Numbered from the stretch's first letter, positions 8,837 to 18,995 are shown. The stretch is DNA of 64,000 bases from Streptomyces sp. NBS 14/10 (GCF_002224125.1 NZ_NCSM01000031.1:62001-126000); one strand, 5' to 3'. Numbers and translations are program-made. The notes: a model not told the origin generated them from the letters alone.

Positions 8837-9373
8837 ATGCAGACCGAAGAGATGCGTCGCTTCGAGCAGCTCGACGCGGCGTTCCCGGACTACCACGCCG
8901 AGATGATCGACGGAGAGGTCTGCCTCAGTACCTCGGTCGCCAGCGCACACGGACAGATGGTCGTGTCCATCGCGGCACAGTTCATGTCCGAGCGGTGTGT
9001 CACGACCAAGGTGGATACCATCTACGAAGGGTGGCAGGGCCGGACACTCCTCCGGCCGGACATCTCCGTGGCCCACTCTTCCTACCGTGGCACGCGGCTC
9101 GCGAAATTCCCCGCCGATGAGGTCACCCTCGTAGCGGAGATCGTCTCGGAGTCCAACCCCGAGAACGACACCGAGAAGAAGGTCCGGAAGTACGCCTTGG
9201 CAGGGATCCCGTACTACCTCATCGTCAATCCCATCACCGGCAGGTGCCTGCTGTACTCGCTCCCGAGCGGGGAGCACTATCGCGCGTCGCTCAAGACCGA
9301 TTTCGGTGAGCCGGTGCCGATCGGAGAGCCGATCAGCGCCACCGTAGACACCTCGGCGCTCTACACCTACTGA
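8837..9373 (+). CDS. Uma2 family (DUF820) putative endonuclease
   Basis: The 178-residue protein belongs to the Uma2/DUF820 group of the PD-(D/E)XK superfamily, which is common in Streptomyces. The fold residues are visible: YHAEMIDGEVCLST near the start, LLRPDISVAHSS, VAEIVSESNPENDTEKKV (the E-x-x-S segment) and KYALAGIPYYLIVNP. The ATG at 8837 is chosen because GGAGAG lies seven bases upstream; an ATG at 8825 is possible. A DUF397 gene begins 15 bases downstream, so the two may be co-transcribed. The cellular role of Uma2 proteins is not established. Confidence 0.85.
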   Translation: MQTEEMRRFEQLDAAFPDYHAEMIDGEVCLSTSVASAHGQMVVSIAAQFMSERCVTTKVDTIYEGWQGRTLLRPDISVAHSSYRGTRLAKFPADEVTLVAEIVSESNPENDTEKKVRKYALAGIPYYLIVNPITGRCLLYSLPSGEHYRASLKTDFGEPVPIGEPISATVDTSALYTY

Positions 9374-9388
9374 GGAGCCGAACGCGAA

Positions 9389-9592
9389 ATGGACCAGCAC
9401 ACCTGGCAGCGGTCATCGTTCTGCAGCGGCGGCGGCAACAACTGCATAGAGCTCGCAGCCGACGGCAGCACCATAGCCATACGCGAGAGCTCCGAACCCA
9501 ACGCCATTCTGGCCACCGACCGAACCGCGCTGCGCGCCTTCGTCCTCGGGGTAAAGGACGGGCGCTTCGACCCCCTGCTGGACCGCCGGTAG
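9389..9592 (+). CDS. DUF397 domain protein (copy 3)
   Basis: This 67-residue DUF397 protein starts MDQHTWQRSSFCSGGGNNC and contains IRESSEPNAILATDRTALR and RAFVLGVKDGRFD. It is close in sequence and DNA (roughly four in five bases by eye) to copy 2 at 2087. Here it follows a Uma2 gene instead of an XRE regulator, so it is an orphan without a local partner and may act with the XRE protein at 994-1848. GAGGAG precedes the ATG. A strong hairpin follows. Confidence 0.9.
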   Translation: MDQHTWQRSSFCSGGGNNCIELAADGSTIAIRESSEPNAILATDRTALRAFVLGVKDGRFDPLLDRR

Positions 9593-9614
9593 CCGACGCG
9601 GCAATACGGCCATG

Positions 9615-9642
9615 GGCCCCGGTGCGGACGCGCACCGGGGCC
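9615..9642 (+). terminator. Hairpin terminator after DUF397 copy 3
   Basis: A perfect 12-bp stem, GGCCCCGGTGCG pairing with CGCACCGGGGCC around a gacg loop, begins 23 bases after the DUF397 stop codon. There is no U-tract, as is usual for Streptomyces hairpin terminators. Confidence 0.75.
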
Positions 9643-9873
9643 GCTCGCATGCCGCGGCTCACGCCGCTGAGTGACGCGCATCACCCAGATGACCCAGCAA
9701 AGTGACCTTCCAGCCCCATAAGCTGCCCAATGCAATTACCGGAACTGCTCAATCCGCTTCCCCCCACACGAGGCAGCGGTCACGACGACCGTTCACGCCT
9801 GACCAGATAGCCGGCCTGCCCCCGAGCGGCGGGCCACCGGACCGCCCGGACAACCGTGGGCTGGGAGAGAACG

Positions 9874-12168
9874 TTGAGAGCACGACGCAAATGGGTAACG
9901 GCTGCCGCAGTGACAGCCGGCCTGGTGGGGGTGCTGGCCTTCGAAGGGCTGGCCGATGGCTCGGCGGACACCGGAAAGGCAGCGGGTTCCGGGCCGGTCA
10001 AGGCCGCTGTCCACCGCATCGCCTTGAAGCCCGGCGTGGACGGGGACGTAACGCTCGGGAATCGTTCCACCGAACCCTTCTCTCTGCTCGGCGTGAGCTG
10101 GACCAACCCCAGGGCCAAGGCGCCCAAGAAGGTCGAAGCGCGCACGCGTGACGCGAAGACCGGTGCGTGGTCGCAGTGGTTCACCGTGGGAAACAATGAC
10201 GCCCGGGGGGACGTCCCGACGAAGGGCGAGCGGGGAGCGACCGAGCCCTACTGGGTCGGGCCTTCCAACGGCGTCCAGTTGCGCGTTCTGGCGGGCGGCA
10301 AGACCTCGGCCGCCCTGCCGAACGGTCTGCGCCTCGATCTGGTGGACCCCGGAAAGGCCGCCACCGCCGACCCCGCCCCGGCCGCGTACGCCGTCGATGT
10401 TCCCAGTGCCTCCGCCTCGGACAGCGCGACGCCGACCGATACGCCGACCGACACGCCCACGCCCACGGACGCGGCGACCGACACCCCCACCCCCAGCGAC
10501 ACCCCCACCACGGCGACGGACTCCCCCTCGCCGAGCGACACGCCGACCCAGGCCACGACCAGCGATACCCCGTCCGCCTCGCCGAGCGACACGGCGACGG
10601 ACTCCCCCTCACCGAGCGCCACCCCCACCAGCGGGCCGCCGTCCACCGTGCCCGAGCCGCCGATCGTCTCGCGTACGACATGGGGCGCCGACACCACGGG
10701 CATCACGCCGGAAGACCCTCCGACGTACAACACTGACGTCAAATCGGTCTTCGTCCACCACACGGACGGGACCAACGACTACAGCTGCGCGGACTCCGCC
10801 TCGATTGTGCGTGGCATTTACATCTACCACGTCAAGACCAACGGCTGGAACGACATCGGGTACAACTTCCTGGTCGACAAGTGCGGCACCATCTTCGAAG
10901 GCCGCGCAGGCGGCGTCGATATGCCGGTACTCGGCGCGCACACCTACGGCTGGAACCGCGAGAGCGCCGGCATCGCCGTTCTGGGCAATTACACCTCCAC
11001 CGGGGCGTCCAAGGACGCGCTGACGTCGATCGCCCGGCTGGCCGGATGGAAGCTCGGCCAGTACGGCGCCGACCCCGCAGGCACCGTCCAGCTCACCGCT
11101 GGGGCCACCCAGAAGAACTACTTCGGCACCAGCTACACGGCCGACACGAAGTACACCTTCAACCGGATCTCCGGACACCGCGACGGCTACAACACCGAGT
11201 GCCCCGGCAGCTCGCTCTACGCCCAGCTGCCCACCATCCGCGGCTGGGCAGCCGGCCCCGTCGCCGGTTTGAAGATCACCTCGGTCTCCGGGGCCGGCCT
11301 GTACAACTCGGCCTACTACACCAAGTCCGGCATCACCGTTCACTGGTCGGCCACCACTCCCGCAGCCCTGATCAAGAAGTACGAGCTGCTGGTCGACGGC
11401 AAGGTCGTCGCCACCACCTCCGGCACCAGCACCTCCGCGTCGGCCACCCTGGCGCTGGGCACGCACAAGGTCGCGGTGCGGGCCGTGCACCAGTCGGGGA
11501 AGACGGCGACCACCGCCGCCACCACCGCCATCGCCGAGACCACCGCCCCGACCTTCACCACCGCACCGAAGCTCACCCTGCGGACCGGCACGGTCAACAC
11601 CACCGCCGTCCCGGTCCGCCTGGACTGGAAGGCAACCGACGACGCCGCCCTGCGGGAGGTCAAGCTGCTGTCCCCGACCACCGCGACGTTCGGCCCGACG
11701 ACCACCACTTCCAACCGCACGGCCACGTCCGGCACCGCCTCCACCTGGTCCATGCGCGCCTACGACTACGCGGGCAACTACCGCACCTCCTCGCCCTCCT
11801 ACACGCCCGTCATCCTCCAGGAGTCCTCGGCGGTGAAGTCCGGTAGCTGGACGACCAAATCCTCCACCAGCTACCTGGGCGGCAAGTCGTACTCGAGCGG
11901 CAGCAAGGGCGCGAGCCTGACCTGGACCTTCACCGGCCGTTCCGCGGCCTGGACGGTCTCCCGGGCATCGACCTCCGGCCAGGCGTACGTCTATGTGGAC
12001 GGCATCAAGACCGCCACCGTCGACCTGCGCTCCTCCTCGACGATGTACCGCAACGCCATCTGGACGAAGTCCTGGTCCACCAGTGCCAAGCACACCGTCA
12101 AGATCGTTGTCGTCGGCACCAGCGGACGCCCGACCATCACCACCGACGGCCTGGTCTACATCAGGTAA
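9874..12168 (+). CDS. Secreted N-acetylmuramoyl-L-alanine amidase, PGRP type
   Basis: This 764-residue exported cell-wall amidase has a signal peptide (RARRKWVTAAAVTAGLVGVLAF), an N-terminal beta-rich domain, and a Thr/Pro/Ser-rich linker (about residues 180-255). The amidase_2/PGRP domain (about 270-455) carries zinc ligands visible in VFVHHTDGTN, GHRDGYNTECPGSSLY and the intervening Tyr of GWNDIGYNFLVDKCG. The C-terminal 300 residues form Ser/Thr-rich beta repeats, probably wall- or sugar-binding. It cleaves the amide bond between MurNAc and the stem peptide. TTG 9874 is preferred because GGGAGAG lies six to seven bases before it. The linker is low-complexity and prone to length change. Confidence 0.88.
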   Translation: MRARRKWVTAAAVTAGLVGVLAFEGLADGSADTGKAAGSGPVKAAVHRIALKPGVDGDVTLGNRSTEPFSLLGVSWTNPRAKAPKKVEARTRDAKTGAWSQWFTVGNNDARGDVPTKGERGATEPYWVGPSNGVQLRVLAGGKTSAALPNGLRLDLVDPGKAATADPAPAAYAVDVPSASASDSATPTDTPTDTPTPTDAATDTPTPSDTPTTATDSPSPSDTPTQATTSDTPSASPSDTATDSPSPSATPTSGPPSTVPEPPIVSRTTWGADTTGITPEDPPTYNTDVKSVFVHHTDGTNDYSCADSASIVRGIYIYHVKTNGWNDIGYNFLVDKCGTIFEGRAGGVDMPVLGAHTYGWNRESAGIAVLGNYTSTGASKDALTSIARLAGWKLGQYGADPAGTVQLTAGATQKNYFGTSYTADTKYTFNRISGHRDGYNTECPGSSLYAQLPTIRGWAAGPVAGLKITSVSGAGLYNSAYYTKSGITVHWSATTPAALIKKYELLVDGKVVATTSGTSTSASATLALGTHKVAVRAVHQSGKTATTAATTAIAETTAPTFTTAPKLTLRTGTVNTTAVPVRLDWKATDDAALREVKLLSPTTATFGPTTTTSNRTATSGTASTWSMRAYDYAGNYRTSSPSYTPVILQESSAVKSGSWTTKSSTSYLGGKSYSSGSKGASLTWTFTGRSAAWTVSRASTSGQAYVYVDGIKTATVDLRSSSTMYRNAIWTKSWSTSAKHTVKIVVVGTSGRPTITTDGLVYIR

Positions 12169-12199
12169 CCCAGCCGCGCCCGGCCCGCGAGAGCGGGGC

Positions 12200-12240
12200 G
12201 GGCGCGGCCGATGGGGCGCGACCGATGGTCGGCCGCGCCC
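12200..12240. terminator. Convergent hairpin terminator
   Basis: A perfect 12-bp inverted repeat, GGGCGCGGCCGA at 12200-12211 and TCGGCCGCGCCC at 12229-12240, sits between the convergent amidase and phosphodiesterase genes. It can fold in transcripts from either side. Confidence 0.75.
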
Positions 12241-12261
12241 GCTCCGTTCAAGGAATCACGT

Positions 12262-13287
12262 TCACAGGATCACGCCCGCCCACAGCGGCACATGGTCGGA
12301 GTGCAGGGCCTTCGTGGCGTCGGACCACGTCACCTCGACCGTGGGCGACACAAACAGCGCGTCCATCTTCATGCCGCTGTTGTGGGTACCCTCACCGGAG
12401 CGGCAGTAGGTGAACGTCGGCCAGCCGACCGGGCCCGGCGCCAGAGTCGATTCCCCGATCTCATTGCCGCAGGGGCTGTCGGCCTCCTTGAACTCCCCCT
12501 CCGCGCCGCGCTGATAGCCCGGGGCGTAGAAGTGGTCGGCCACCGCGGAGAGCGGATCGTCGTTGAAATCTCCCCCGAGGAGCTTGGTGTATCCGGGATA
12601 GGCGCCCTGGAGGATCTCGCGCGCCTTGGACGCCTCGGCGATGCGCAAGTCACGGTCGTCATACGTCAGATGTACGGAGCAGGCGACCATACGCTTCGCC
12701 TCGGAGCGGACACACAGCATCTCGCGCCGCTCCTTCTCCGCGTACTTCCGTGCCTGTTCCAGGTCACCCATGCGTTGACGGTCGTCGATCACGTAGCGCG
12801 TCAGCGGGTAGGACTCGACCGGCTGGTCCGGAGCGACCCCGAAGACGTCCTTGCGGACGACAAGGCCGTTGCCGAACGCCACTCCGCCGTGCTTGCACGT
12901 GGCATCGGCGATTTGCTCGGTGGGCCTGTTCTGGTCCGGATCGCCGCGCTTCACCGCGTCGAAGAACACGGCGTACTCGCCGTCCTGGCCTCCTCCGCCG
13001 GCCAAGCGGTCGCGGAGCGTCGCGCTCCAGTCCGCGCAGCCCTCCTGGAGCGCCACGAAGGCCGGGCGCCGCTCCTGGATGCTGCGCACCAGCGCCTCGG
13101 GGGCCTCGATTCCCTTGACGCCGTGCTCGTCGTTGCCGCCCGCCATGTTGAACGTACCGATCTGGTACTCGGCCGGGTTCGGGGCCTCCGCCGCGGTGGC
13201 CGTGCCGCCGCCCGTCACTGTCAGCAAGAGGGCGGAGAGCAGGGGAACCGCCGCGACGCGGCAGACACGGGAGAGTGAAACGCGCAC
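12262..13287 (-). CDS. Secreted endonuclease/exonuclease/phosphatase family protein
   Basis: The 341-residue EEP-fold hydrolase has a signal peptide (hydrophobic VAAVPLLSALLLTVTGGG, then TATAAE). Catalytic motifs appear in order: IGTFNMAGGN (metal-site Asn), VALQEGC (Glu), CSVHLTYD (His), LLGGDFNDDP (Asp/Asn) and the terminal SDHVPLWAGV (Asp-His pair). The family covers secreted nucleases and phosphodiesterases, so the substrate is open. GTG 13287 is chosen because GGAGG lies seven bases before it; an adjacent GTG at 13290 is too close. Repeated TGTCCGC elements lie just upstream and may control it. Confidence 0.85.
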   Translation of the reverse strand: MRVSLSRVCRVAAVPLLSALLLTVTGGGTATAAEAPNPAEYQIGTFNMAGGNDEHGVKGIEAPEALVRSIQERRPAFVALQEGCADWSATLRDRLAGGGGQDGEYAVFFDAVKRGDPDQNRPTEQIADATCKHGGVAFGNGLVVRKDVFGVAPDQPVESYPLTRYVIDDRQRMGDLEQARKYAEKERREMLCVRSEAKRMVACSVHLTYDDRDLRIAEASKAREILQGAYPGYTKLLGGDFNDDPLSAVADHFYAPGYQRGAEGEFKEADSPCGNEIGESTLAPGPVGWPTFTYCRSGEGTHNSGMKMDALFVSPTVEVTWSDATKALHSDHVPLWAGVIL

Positions 13288-13343
13288 CACACAACCTCCA
13301 TGGTCGATGACGACTGGTGTGGTCACGCTCTCCGGAGATCCCT

Positions 13344-13410
13344 TTGTCCGCCCCATTCCGACCGCGAAATCGCAGGTCGAAGGGCGGACAACGCGCTTTG
13401 TCCGCGGACA
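13344..13410. promoter_or_regulatory. TTGTCCGC repeat cluster upstream of EEP gene
   Basis: TTGTCCGCCC (13344-13353) is mirrored by GGGCGGACAA (13382-13391). A third copy forms the palindrome TGTCCGCGGACA (13399-13410). All three lie 57-123 bases upstream of the minus-strand EEP start, where a promoter is expected, and downstream of the lipoprotein gene stop. A multi-site operator is inferred. Confidence 0.45.
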
Positions 13411-13427
13411 TCCACGCCGATGCCTTC

Positions 13428-14042
13428 TCAGTGGGCGAAGGGCGGCTCGAAGCAGCCGGTCTCCGGGTACGGGCCGTTCGTCCGCACCTGGTAGTTGGTC
13501 TTCTGTACGAAGGCCGTGACGCAGGCGTCGTCATGGACGCGCAGGCCGACCCGGGCGCCCTCGGGCGTCACGTAGTGGTCGGTCTCGAAGCGTGGTTCCA
13601 TCCCCTTCACGGTGAGCGTCCCACCGAGCCGCTTGCCCCCGGCCCCGGTCCGCTCCTCCTCGTACCCGAGCTTCAGCATCGCCGCGCGCACGGTCTTGAC
13701 GTCCCACTTCTTCTCTTTCCAGAGCCGCCTGAGCACGGGCTCGATGCGGGCGGCCTCCTTGCGGGCGTCTTCCGCGCTGTCGGCGGACATGTCGCCGGGG
13801 CGACGGCCGGCGTTGTTCTCGTTGTAGTGCGGGGCGCCGTCGCCTGCTCCGGGCTCCACGTAGGGGGAGGCTCCGGGGGAAGCCGGGCTGGAACTCGGCG
13901 GCGGGGGTGGGGCCGGGGCGCCGGCGGCCGGGTCCGTGTCGCGCTGCTCTCCGCAGGCGGTCAGGGATATGGCGGCGCTCAGGAGAAGAGCGGCTGCGGC
14001 GAAGTGTCTTCGCCGCTCACGCGTCGAGGTCAACATGGGCAT
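13428..14042 (-). CDS. Putative lipoprotein of unknown function
   Basis: The 204-residue protein has a basic start, a hydrophobic stretch (FAAAALLLSAAISL) and a lipobox LTAC near residue 30, so it is predicted to be anchored to the outer face of the membrane. A Pro/Ser/Ala-rich linker follows (about 35-65), then a compact domain with LRRLWKEKKWDVKTVRAAM and ending GPYPETGCFEPPFAH. I recognise no enzyme motif. The start may be either the first or the third residue (both Met). It stands alone between the EEP operator region and the divergent kinase gene. Confidence 0.75.
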   Translation of the reverse strand: MPMLTSTRERRRHFAAAALLLSAAISLTACGEQRDTDPAAGAPAPPPPPSSSPASPGASPYVEPGAGDGAPHYNENNAGRRPGDMSADSAEDARKEAARIEPVLRRLWKEKKWDVKTVRAAMLKLGYEEERTGAGGKRLGGTLTVKGMEPRFETDHYVTPEGARVGLRVHDDACVTAFVQKTNYQVRTNGPYPETGCFEPPFAH

Positions 14043-14119
14043 GACTCTGCCACGGCAAGGGCCGGTTGTGGCCGCGCATTTGGGTGGCGGCGTACCGGCC
14101 CGTCGCTGATCATCGGGGT

Positions 14120-14773
14120 ATGCGTCCGCTGAAGCATGGCTACACCAACCGCACCCTCGGCGACGGCGCCGTCGTGAAGAAGACCTACGAAGGTCCGGAT
14201 GCCGAGCTCAGGCTCGACCGTGAGCGCACGCTGTTGGCCCGGCTCCAAGGACAGCTCCCCGTGCCACCCGTGCACGCGGCGGACGCCGGCACCCTCACGC
14301 TCGGCTTCATGACCGGCGCACCCGGCCAGGAACTGTTGGACGCCGGACACGCCGCGGAGGTCCTGGAGGCGTGCGGGGAGTTGCTGCGCCGTATCCATGG
14401 GGTGGGCGTCCGCGACGCGGGCAAGGTGCTGGTGCACGGTGACTACGGGCCCAACAACGTGCTGCTCGATCCCGTCACCTTCCAGGTCACCGCCGTGGTC
14501 GACTGGGAGTTCGCCCACCTCGGGGAACCGGTCGAGGACCTGGCCTGGTGCGAGTGGATCGTACGGATGCACCACCCCGGGCACCGCCACGCCCTCGACG
14601 GCTTCTTCCGCACCTATGGAGGGGATACGGTGCCGCCGTGGCCGGTCCGCCGGGCCGCCATGCTGGCCAGATGCGAGTCCCTGCGGGAGTTCTGCCATCG
14701 CTGGGAGCCGAACGGTCCGGGGGTGGCACTGTGGCGGGAGCGCGCCGTCGTGACGGCGGGCTGGCAGGAGTAG
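14120..14773 (+). CDS. Aminoglycoside phosphotransferase-family kinase
   Basis: The 217-residue APH-fold small-molecule kinase lacks much of the usual N-lobe, so it is short for the family. The catalytic loop VLVHGDYGPNNVL (about residues 110-122) and the metal-binding VDWEFAHLGEPVEDLAW (about 136-152) are intact. The ATP-lobe lysine may be in VVKKTYEGPDAE. ATG 14120 begins the homologous part; an upstream in-frame ATG at 14066 gives an unlikely extension. Nothing nearby suggests the substrate, so resistance should not be assumed. Confidence 0.8.
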   Translation: MRPLKHGYTNRTLGDGAVVKKTYEGPDAELRLDRERTLLARLQGQLPVPPVHAADAGTLTLGFMTGAPGQELLDAGHAAEVLEACGELLRRIHGVGVRDAGKVLVHGDYGPNNVLLDPVTFQVTAVVDWEFAHLGEPVEDLAWCEWIVRMHHPGHRHALDGFFRTYGGDTVPPWPVRRAAMLARCESLREFCHRWEPNGPGVALWRERAVVTAGWQE

Positions 14774-14848
14774 CCCGGGAGACGCGCGAGCCGGGACGGC
14801 CGGCCGTCGCCACGGTCTCACCGGCCTCCGGTCAGCGAAGGCCAGCCG

Positions 14849-15250
14849 TCACCCGCCCAGGGGAACTCGACGCGCGAGCACCTTTCGGTGGCTGATCCGC
14901 CAGCCCTGATCCACGCGCACAGCGATGTCCTCGTACGTCACGCTCCCGGTTGTGCCGTCGGCGTAGACGCCGATTGCCTTGGAGCGCGCGTGCACACGGC
15001 CGTCGGTCTCCTCGCTCAGGACGGTGTTCGTGACATGGTGCCCGACCGGGTTCAACTCGCCCAGGGCGCGCCCGGCCTCGGCGCAGGCCGCCACTCCCCT
15101 CAGGACTTCCTGCCCGAAATCCGTGACGTCGTAGCTGACGTCGGTGGTGAACACCTCGTCCAGGCGGTCGAGTTCGCCGCTGTCGCACAGATGCCCGTGC
15201 AGCGCGATCAGCTCGGTGATGGCGCAGCGGTCTTCGCAGGTAAGAGTCAT
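14849..15250 (-). CDS. SnoaL-like (NTF2 superfamily) protein
   Basis: The 133-residue cone-fold protein has the pattern of SnoaL_4-type proteins: ITELIALHGHLCDSGELDRLDEVFTTDVSYDVTDFG near the N-terminus and GWRISHRKVLAR near the C-terminus. Members are polyketide cyclases, dehydratases, isomerases or simple ligand binders; the reaction here is unknown. It diverges from a TetR repressor gene across 96 bases that hold two identical-type palindromes, so the TetR protein probably controls it. Confidence 0.8.
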   Translation of the reverse strand: MTLTCEDRCAITELIALHGHLCDSGELDRLDEVFTTDVSYDVTDFGQEVLRGVAACAEAGRALGELNPVGHHVTNTVLSEETDGRVHARSKAIGVYADGTTGSVTYEDIAVRVDQGWRISHRKVLARRVPLGG

Positions 15251-15274
15251 GGGCGATCCTTTCTGAGCCGATAT

Positions 15275-15322
15275 GGGGAGCTCCCCGGTTCATTGCGCGA
15301 TACCATAAGCGGGGAAGTCCCC
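15275..15322. promoter_or_regulatory. Twin GGGGANNTCCCC operators
   Basis: Two 12-bp palindromes of the same form, GGGGAGCTCCCC at 15275-15286 and GGGGAAGTCCCC at 15311-15322, lie with centres 36 bases apart in the short region between the divergent SnoaL and TetR genes. The second is also flanked by an outer GATAC/GTATC repeat. Their identity, symmetry and position make them strong candidates for the binding sites of the TetR protein. Confidence 0.65.
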
Positions 15323-15346
15323 GTATCGCAACCAGGGAGCGTGGCA

Positions 15347-15934
15347 ATGACGCATCCGGATCCGTTGATGGCCCCGCGACCACGCAGGGCAGACGCCGCG
15401 CGGAACGTCCAGTCGCTGCTCGCCGCGGCGAAGAAGCTCTTCGACGAGCACGGCCCCGACATCGCGCTGGACGAGGTGGCGCGCCGGGCGGGCGTCGGCA
15501 ACGCGACGCTCTACCGCCACTTCCCCACCCGCCAGGACCTGATCGTGGCGGTGTACGCGGATGAGGTGACGCTCCTCTGTGAGCAGGGCGCCGACCTGCT
15601 GGAATCCGAGTCGGCGGCTGGGTCGCTGTTCACCTGGCTGGAGAGCTTCGTCATCCACGTCGCCACGAAACGCGCCTTGGCAATGGCCGGGACCGCGGAC
15701 GCCGCTCAGCGGCGCACCACATTGTTCGACCACTGGCACGCCTCCATGCGATCAACCGCGCAGAAGCTGCTCACCAGAGCCCAGCATGACCGTGCCGTCG
15801 ACTCGGACCTGACGGTGGACAACATGCTCGCGCTGACGAGCGCGGCGGCTCTTGCCGGCAGCGGCACGGATCACGCGCGGCAACTCCTGCGCATCCTGTG
15901 GCGCGGCTTCGCGGGCGCCCAGGCACTCCCGTAG
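15347..15934 (+). CDS. TetR/AcrR-family transcriptional regulator
   Basis: The 195-residue repressor has an N-terminal TetR helix-turn-helix (about residues 18-65): LLAAAKKLFDEHG, then LDEVARRAGVGNATLYRHFPTRQDLIVAVYADE. The remaining helical domain binds an unknown ligand. ATG 15347 has GGGAG eight bases upstream. It is divergent from the SnoaL-like gene, with the likely operators between them, so it should repress both genes until a ligand appears. Confidence 0.9.
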   Translation: MTHPDPLMAPRPRRADAARNVQSLLAAAKKLFDEHGPDIALDEVARRAGVGNATLYRHFPTRQDLIVAVYADEVTLLCEQGADLLESESAAGSLFTWLESFVIHVATKRALAMAGTADAAQRRTTLFDHWHASMRSTAQKLLTRAQHDRAVDSDLTVDNMLALTSAAALAGSGTDHARQLLRILWRGFAGAQALP

Positions 15935-16072
15935 CTGCTGGCTACCGTCGAGCATCTGAGCGAGCTGCGCGCCATTGCCGCAGGTCACGGCGGATGCAGC
16001 GCGGCTGGTCCCCGGTCGAGCGGTGCCAGGTGTCGTCCGGCAGGGACGCGGTGGGGCGATGCCCTACCCACC

Positions 16073-16432
16073 GTGCTCTCCAACCGGCTCGCCCAGCGCG
16101 CGGGCAGCGCGGTGACCGTCGGCGTCGCGGCATACATCCTGTCTCTCCCCGACGGCGCGTCCATCCGCATCGACACGTTGTGCGCGCACTTCAAGGAAGG
16201 CCGCGGCCGGATCTCCGCCGCAGCGCGTCTGGTCCTGTCCGAGCGGGAGACCGCCGCGCTGGCCCCCGACGTCGCGCAGTGGCTCGACCACGGGGTCGGG
16301 CCGTACGAGATCGCCGAGACGCTCACGGCCGGGCTCCCCGCCCGCATCACCCGCCGCCCGGCCCGGCCGCTGCCGGGACTGCCGGACGTCGGCGGTGGCC
16401 TCCGGGCCACTCGCCGCTTGACCTTCGCCTGA
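16073..16432 (+). pseudogene. Internally deleted Streptomyces HTH protein
   Basis: The 119-residue frame joins two parts of a larger Streptomyces helix-turn-helix protein that I know by sequence pattern. The front part is SNRLAQRAGSAVTVGVAAYI, then SLPDGASIRIDTLCAHFKEG. The back part is LSERETAALAPDVAQWLDHG, then ITRRPARPLPGLP. In intact relatives the HTH continues into a wing and a long Pro/Ala-rich linker; here the fusion occurs within RISAARLVLSERE, removing them. The usual N-terminal leader is also missing and no ribosome site precedes GTG 16073. I judge it a remnant, though a short HTH peptide could still be made. Confidence 0.55.
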
Positions 16433-16866
16433 ACGGCGCTCCTTGAGCCCCTCCGCACTGAGGTCTCTCACCTGAAAGGAAAGGGTAGGTAGGCAGACCG
16501 CACAGTGAGCGGCAGAGGTGATGATCATGGGACTTGCACCCGGCGACGCCCAGCACTCGACTGCTGCGGGTCAGGGCGAACATAACGGGGCGAGGAGGGC
16601 GACGGCGAGGGCGACACGGACCGGTGACCCGGTTGAAGCTTGCGGAATGCACGGCACACCACGGCTGGCAAGCGGATCTCCGGTGTCGTCACAGGGCTTC
16701 GGTCCGTACCCACGATGAAAGTCCGCGAAAGAGAGGAACCCCGGCCGACGCGCGGCTGGGGTTCCTCAAGGCAGTGAGTATCGGTCAGCAGGTGAAGTCG
16801 CCCACGCCGTAAACCGCTCGTCTGCGCGTCGGCGGACCGCACCACATGGCGATCACCGTGGGCTGG
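16433..16866. other. Gene-poor stretch downstream of GH62 gene
   Basis: About 430 bases separate the HTH remnant from the GH62 stop. Short open frames exist on both strands, but none shows a ribosome site together with recognisable sequence. The only clear structure is the hairpin listed at 16733-16767. Confidence 0.5.
16733..16767 (-). terminator. Hairpin terminator of GH62 gene
   Basis: GAGGAACCCC at 16733-16742 pairs perfectly with GGGGTTCCTC at 16758-16767, and an inner GCCG/CGGC extends the stem. It lies 100 bases beyond the GH62 stop codon on the minus strand. Confidence 0.65.
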
Positions 16867-18825
<1,959 letters not shown>

Positions 18826-18995
18826 TCAGGGCATGCCCAGGGCGCGGATCTTGGCATGGGAAGCGTTCACCGCCTGCTGGCCCTCGGAGAGGTTGTCCCA
18901 GCGGCCCCGGTAGGGGACGCGGACCGTGCCGCCGGCCCCCTGGTATCGGCGATCACCTGCACATTCATCCCGTGCTTCCTCGCCCACGACCTCAC
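18826..18995 (-). pseudogene. Degraded IS5-family (IS112-like) transposase fragment
   Basis: On the minus strand one frame reads ARKHGMNVQVIAD and the next frame, directly after, reads YQGAGGTVRVPYRGRWDNLSEGQQAVN, then HAKIRALGMP and a stop. Both pieces match the DDE_Tnp_4 transposases of IS112-type elements in Streptomyces, where a stretch of roughly 40-50 residues normally separates them. So the fragment has lost its front, an internal block and the reading frame. I found no terminal inverted repeats. It cannot encode an active enzyme. Confidence 0.6.

Noticed and set aside
1..9600. Integrative element or prophage
   Set aside because: No integrase, tRNA gene, attachment repeat or phage structural gene was seen, so only a defence block is claimed.
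14120..14773. Aminoglycoside resistance gene
   Set aside because: The APH fold is shared by many small-molecule kinases. The short N-lobe and neutral context do not support resistance.
16518..16718. Small plus-strand ORF after the HTH remnant
   Set aside because: No ribosome site of the right form and no recognisable sequence; it overlaps the region leading to the GH62 terminator.
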